A stretch of 64,000 bases of DNA. Origin: Loxodes magnus (taxonomy: Eukaryota > Ciliophora > Karyorelictea > Loxodida > Loxodidae). The notes beneath the pieces are model-generated. The model made no database searches. It worked only from the letters and a program-made list of their open reading frames with translations, and was not told the DNA's origin. The translations under genes were made by a program, and so were the position numbers. The stretch spans positions 1 through 64,000 of the forward strand of contig CAMPDV010001552.1 in the NCBI GenBank assembly GCA_946699065.1. Reading direction: 5' to 3'. Position 1 is the first letter of the stretch. Every line of letters begins with the position of its first letter. This document shows positions 63,226 to 64,000 of the stretch, piece after piece.

Positions 63226-63726
63226 GTTCGAAGGTGAACAACAAGGTCATCTTCATCAGAGGTTGGGGAAGTTAAGTACCCATAATCGACTTTATGTTTT
63301 CCTCTGCTTCGGCTTGGCCTCGAGACATAAGATTCTTAGACCTTCGACACTGGCTTGGCTTGACTTAGTTTATTTTTAATTCTGGAACGAAAAAGAAATA
63401 ATATTGCGAGCTTCATCAGAGGTGGGGAATTTAAGTACCCATAATTGACACATGTCGTCCTCTGCTTTGGTGATGCAATGAGACACAATCCTGCCATGTC
63501 CTTGGACCTCCAGCAAGTATTAAAGATTACGAGTATTCTAAAATTATATCAGTATTGAACATTTTTATCAGTACTGAATAATTATACCAGTATTGAACAA
63601 GGTTTATCAGTATCTGATAATTTTATCAGTAACAAACATTCTTGTCAGTATGAAACATTTTTTTAAAGAGCTGCACACCAACGAGAGTGCTACGCGCTCT
63701 ATAATCAAATTTATTTATTTATTATT
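63226..63726 (+). mobile_element. SINE-like element 4 (near-identical to element 1)
   Basis: It begins GTTCGAAGGTGAACAACAAG, repeats both modules of element 1 with only scattered differences, and ends with the AAAGAGCTGCACACCAACGA...GCGCTCTATAATC tail and (ATTT)n. The high similarity to 21831-22330 implies recent spread. Its insertion point directly follows an open coding frame. Confidence 0.7.
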
Positions 63727-64000
63727 ATAGAGATTTACTTTAATTTTCAATTTATCTTGATTCTAAAAATAAAAATTCCGTATATCTTAGTAAATATTTT
63801 TAGTATCTAAAGACTGCTTGTGGCAAAAATTATGTAAAAGTTAGCATATTAAATCTGCAACTATTACATTTATTCTAATTCATCTTATGAAGTAAATTAG
63901 ATCAAAAGTGAATTTATTAATCTCAATTTATTTATAAAAATTAAGGAAAAATAAGAAAATTAGATTCTCTCAGATAAAAAATTTAAATCCTTAAATTTTG
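63727..64000. other. AT-rich end of window, nothing recognised
   Basis: No clear continuation of the interrupted frame at 62.34-63.22 kb was found after the SINE-like element. Confidence 0.3.

Noticed and set aside
1..64000. Standard-code ORFs of 62-143 aa scattered over the window (for example 7204-7464 minus, 31991-32422 plus, 36708-36917 plus)
   Set aside because: Nearly all are antisense or out-of-frame shadows of genes that need TAA, TAG and TGA as sense codons, or chance frames in low-complexity DNA.
1..64000. Tetrahymena-type germline genome (TGA as the only stop, Tlr or REP elements)
   Set aside because: TGA is read as a sense codon at conserved sites, and introns are 17-21 nt, far shorter than Tetrahymena introns.
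1..64000. CRISPR arrays, bacterial operons, ribosome binding sites, telomeric repeats
   Set aside because: None was seen; the sequence is eukaryotic.

Overview
The window looks like nuclear DNA of a ciliate with a non-standard code, most likely a karyorelictean such as Loxodes (NCBI code 27); a Condylostoma-like code is the alternative. It is extremely AT-rich, and the standard-code ORFs are nearly all too short to matter. When TAA and TAG are read as Gln and TGA as Trp, long proteins appear. TGA occurs inside genes at positions conserved between paralogues, often opposite Leu or Trp, and TGA also seems to end genes. Introns are tiny: those I could place by frame and by comparing paralogues are 17-21 nt, GT...AG. 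All translations were made by eye. In this code open frames are cheap, so I relied on frame arithmetic, paralogue comparison and recognisable motifs.

The main theme is a repeated gene module. Four copies of a large receptor-like surface protein are present: 3.5-9.1 kb (+), 35.15-40.09 kb (-), 46.65-48.6 kb (+, degraded) and 52.24-57.5 kb (+). Each has a signal peptide, and the full copies have three LamG-like domains, a long furin/growth-factor-receptor-like Cys-rich stalk and a multi-pass membrane domain. Three copies (the ones at 3.5, 46.65 and 52.24 kb) are divergently paired, 60-110 bp apart, with members of a second family ('Y', on minus at 2.7-3.4, 45.4-46.6 and 51.1-52.2 kb). A third family of polytopic membrane proteins ('X', plus strand at 40.1-45.0 kb, 49.5-51.1 kb and a broken fragment at 0.7-1.9 kb) runs convergently into each Y gene. 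The repeating order is X> <Y receptor>.

Between the modules (12.8-33 kb and 59.4-63.7 kb) lie mobile-element remains. There are about nine copies of a gag-like gene (coiled coil, PM(D/E)IE motif, CCHC zinc knuckle, then a conserved C-terminal block). Most carry one or two frame breaks, most end near a small 3' hairpin, and none has a recognisable reverse transcriptase beside it. SINE-like elements sharing a hairpin tail and an ATTT-repeat end lie at 21.8, 26.8, 30.2 (-) and 63.2 kb, with a partial tail at 25.9 kb. A 672-bp near-identical direct repeat flanks 2.1 kb at 16.8-20.3 kb.

Other probable genes are an intact 309-aa unknown at 60.5-61.4 kb (-), a polytopic membrane protein at 57.9-59.4 kb (+) that runs into a gag copy, an unknown at 62.3-63.2 kb (+) that runs into a SINE-like element, and a convergent membrane-protein-like gene at 33.5-35.0 kb (+). 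No rRNA, tRNA, CRISPR array or telomere was seen.
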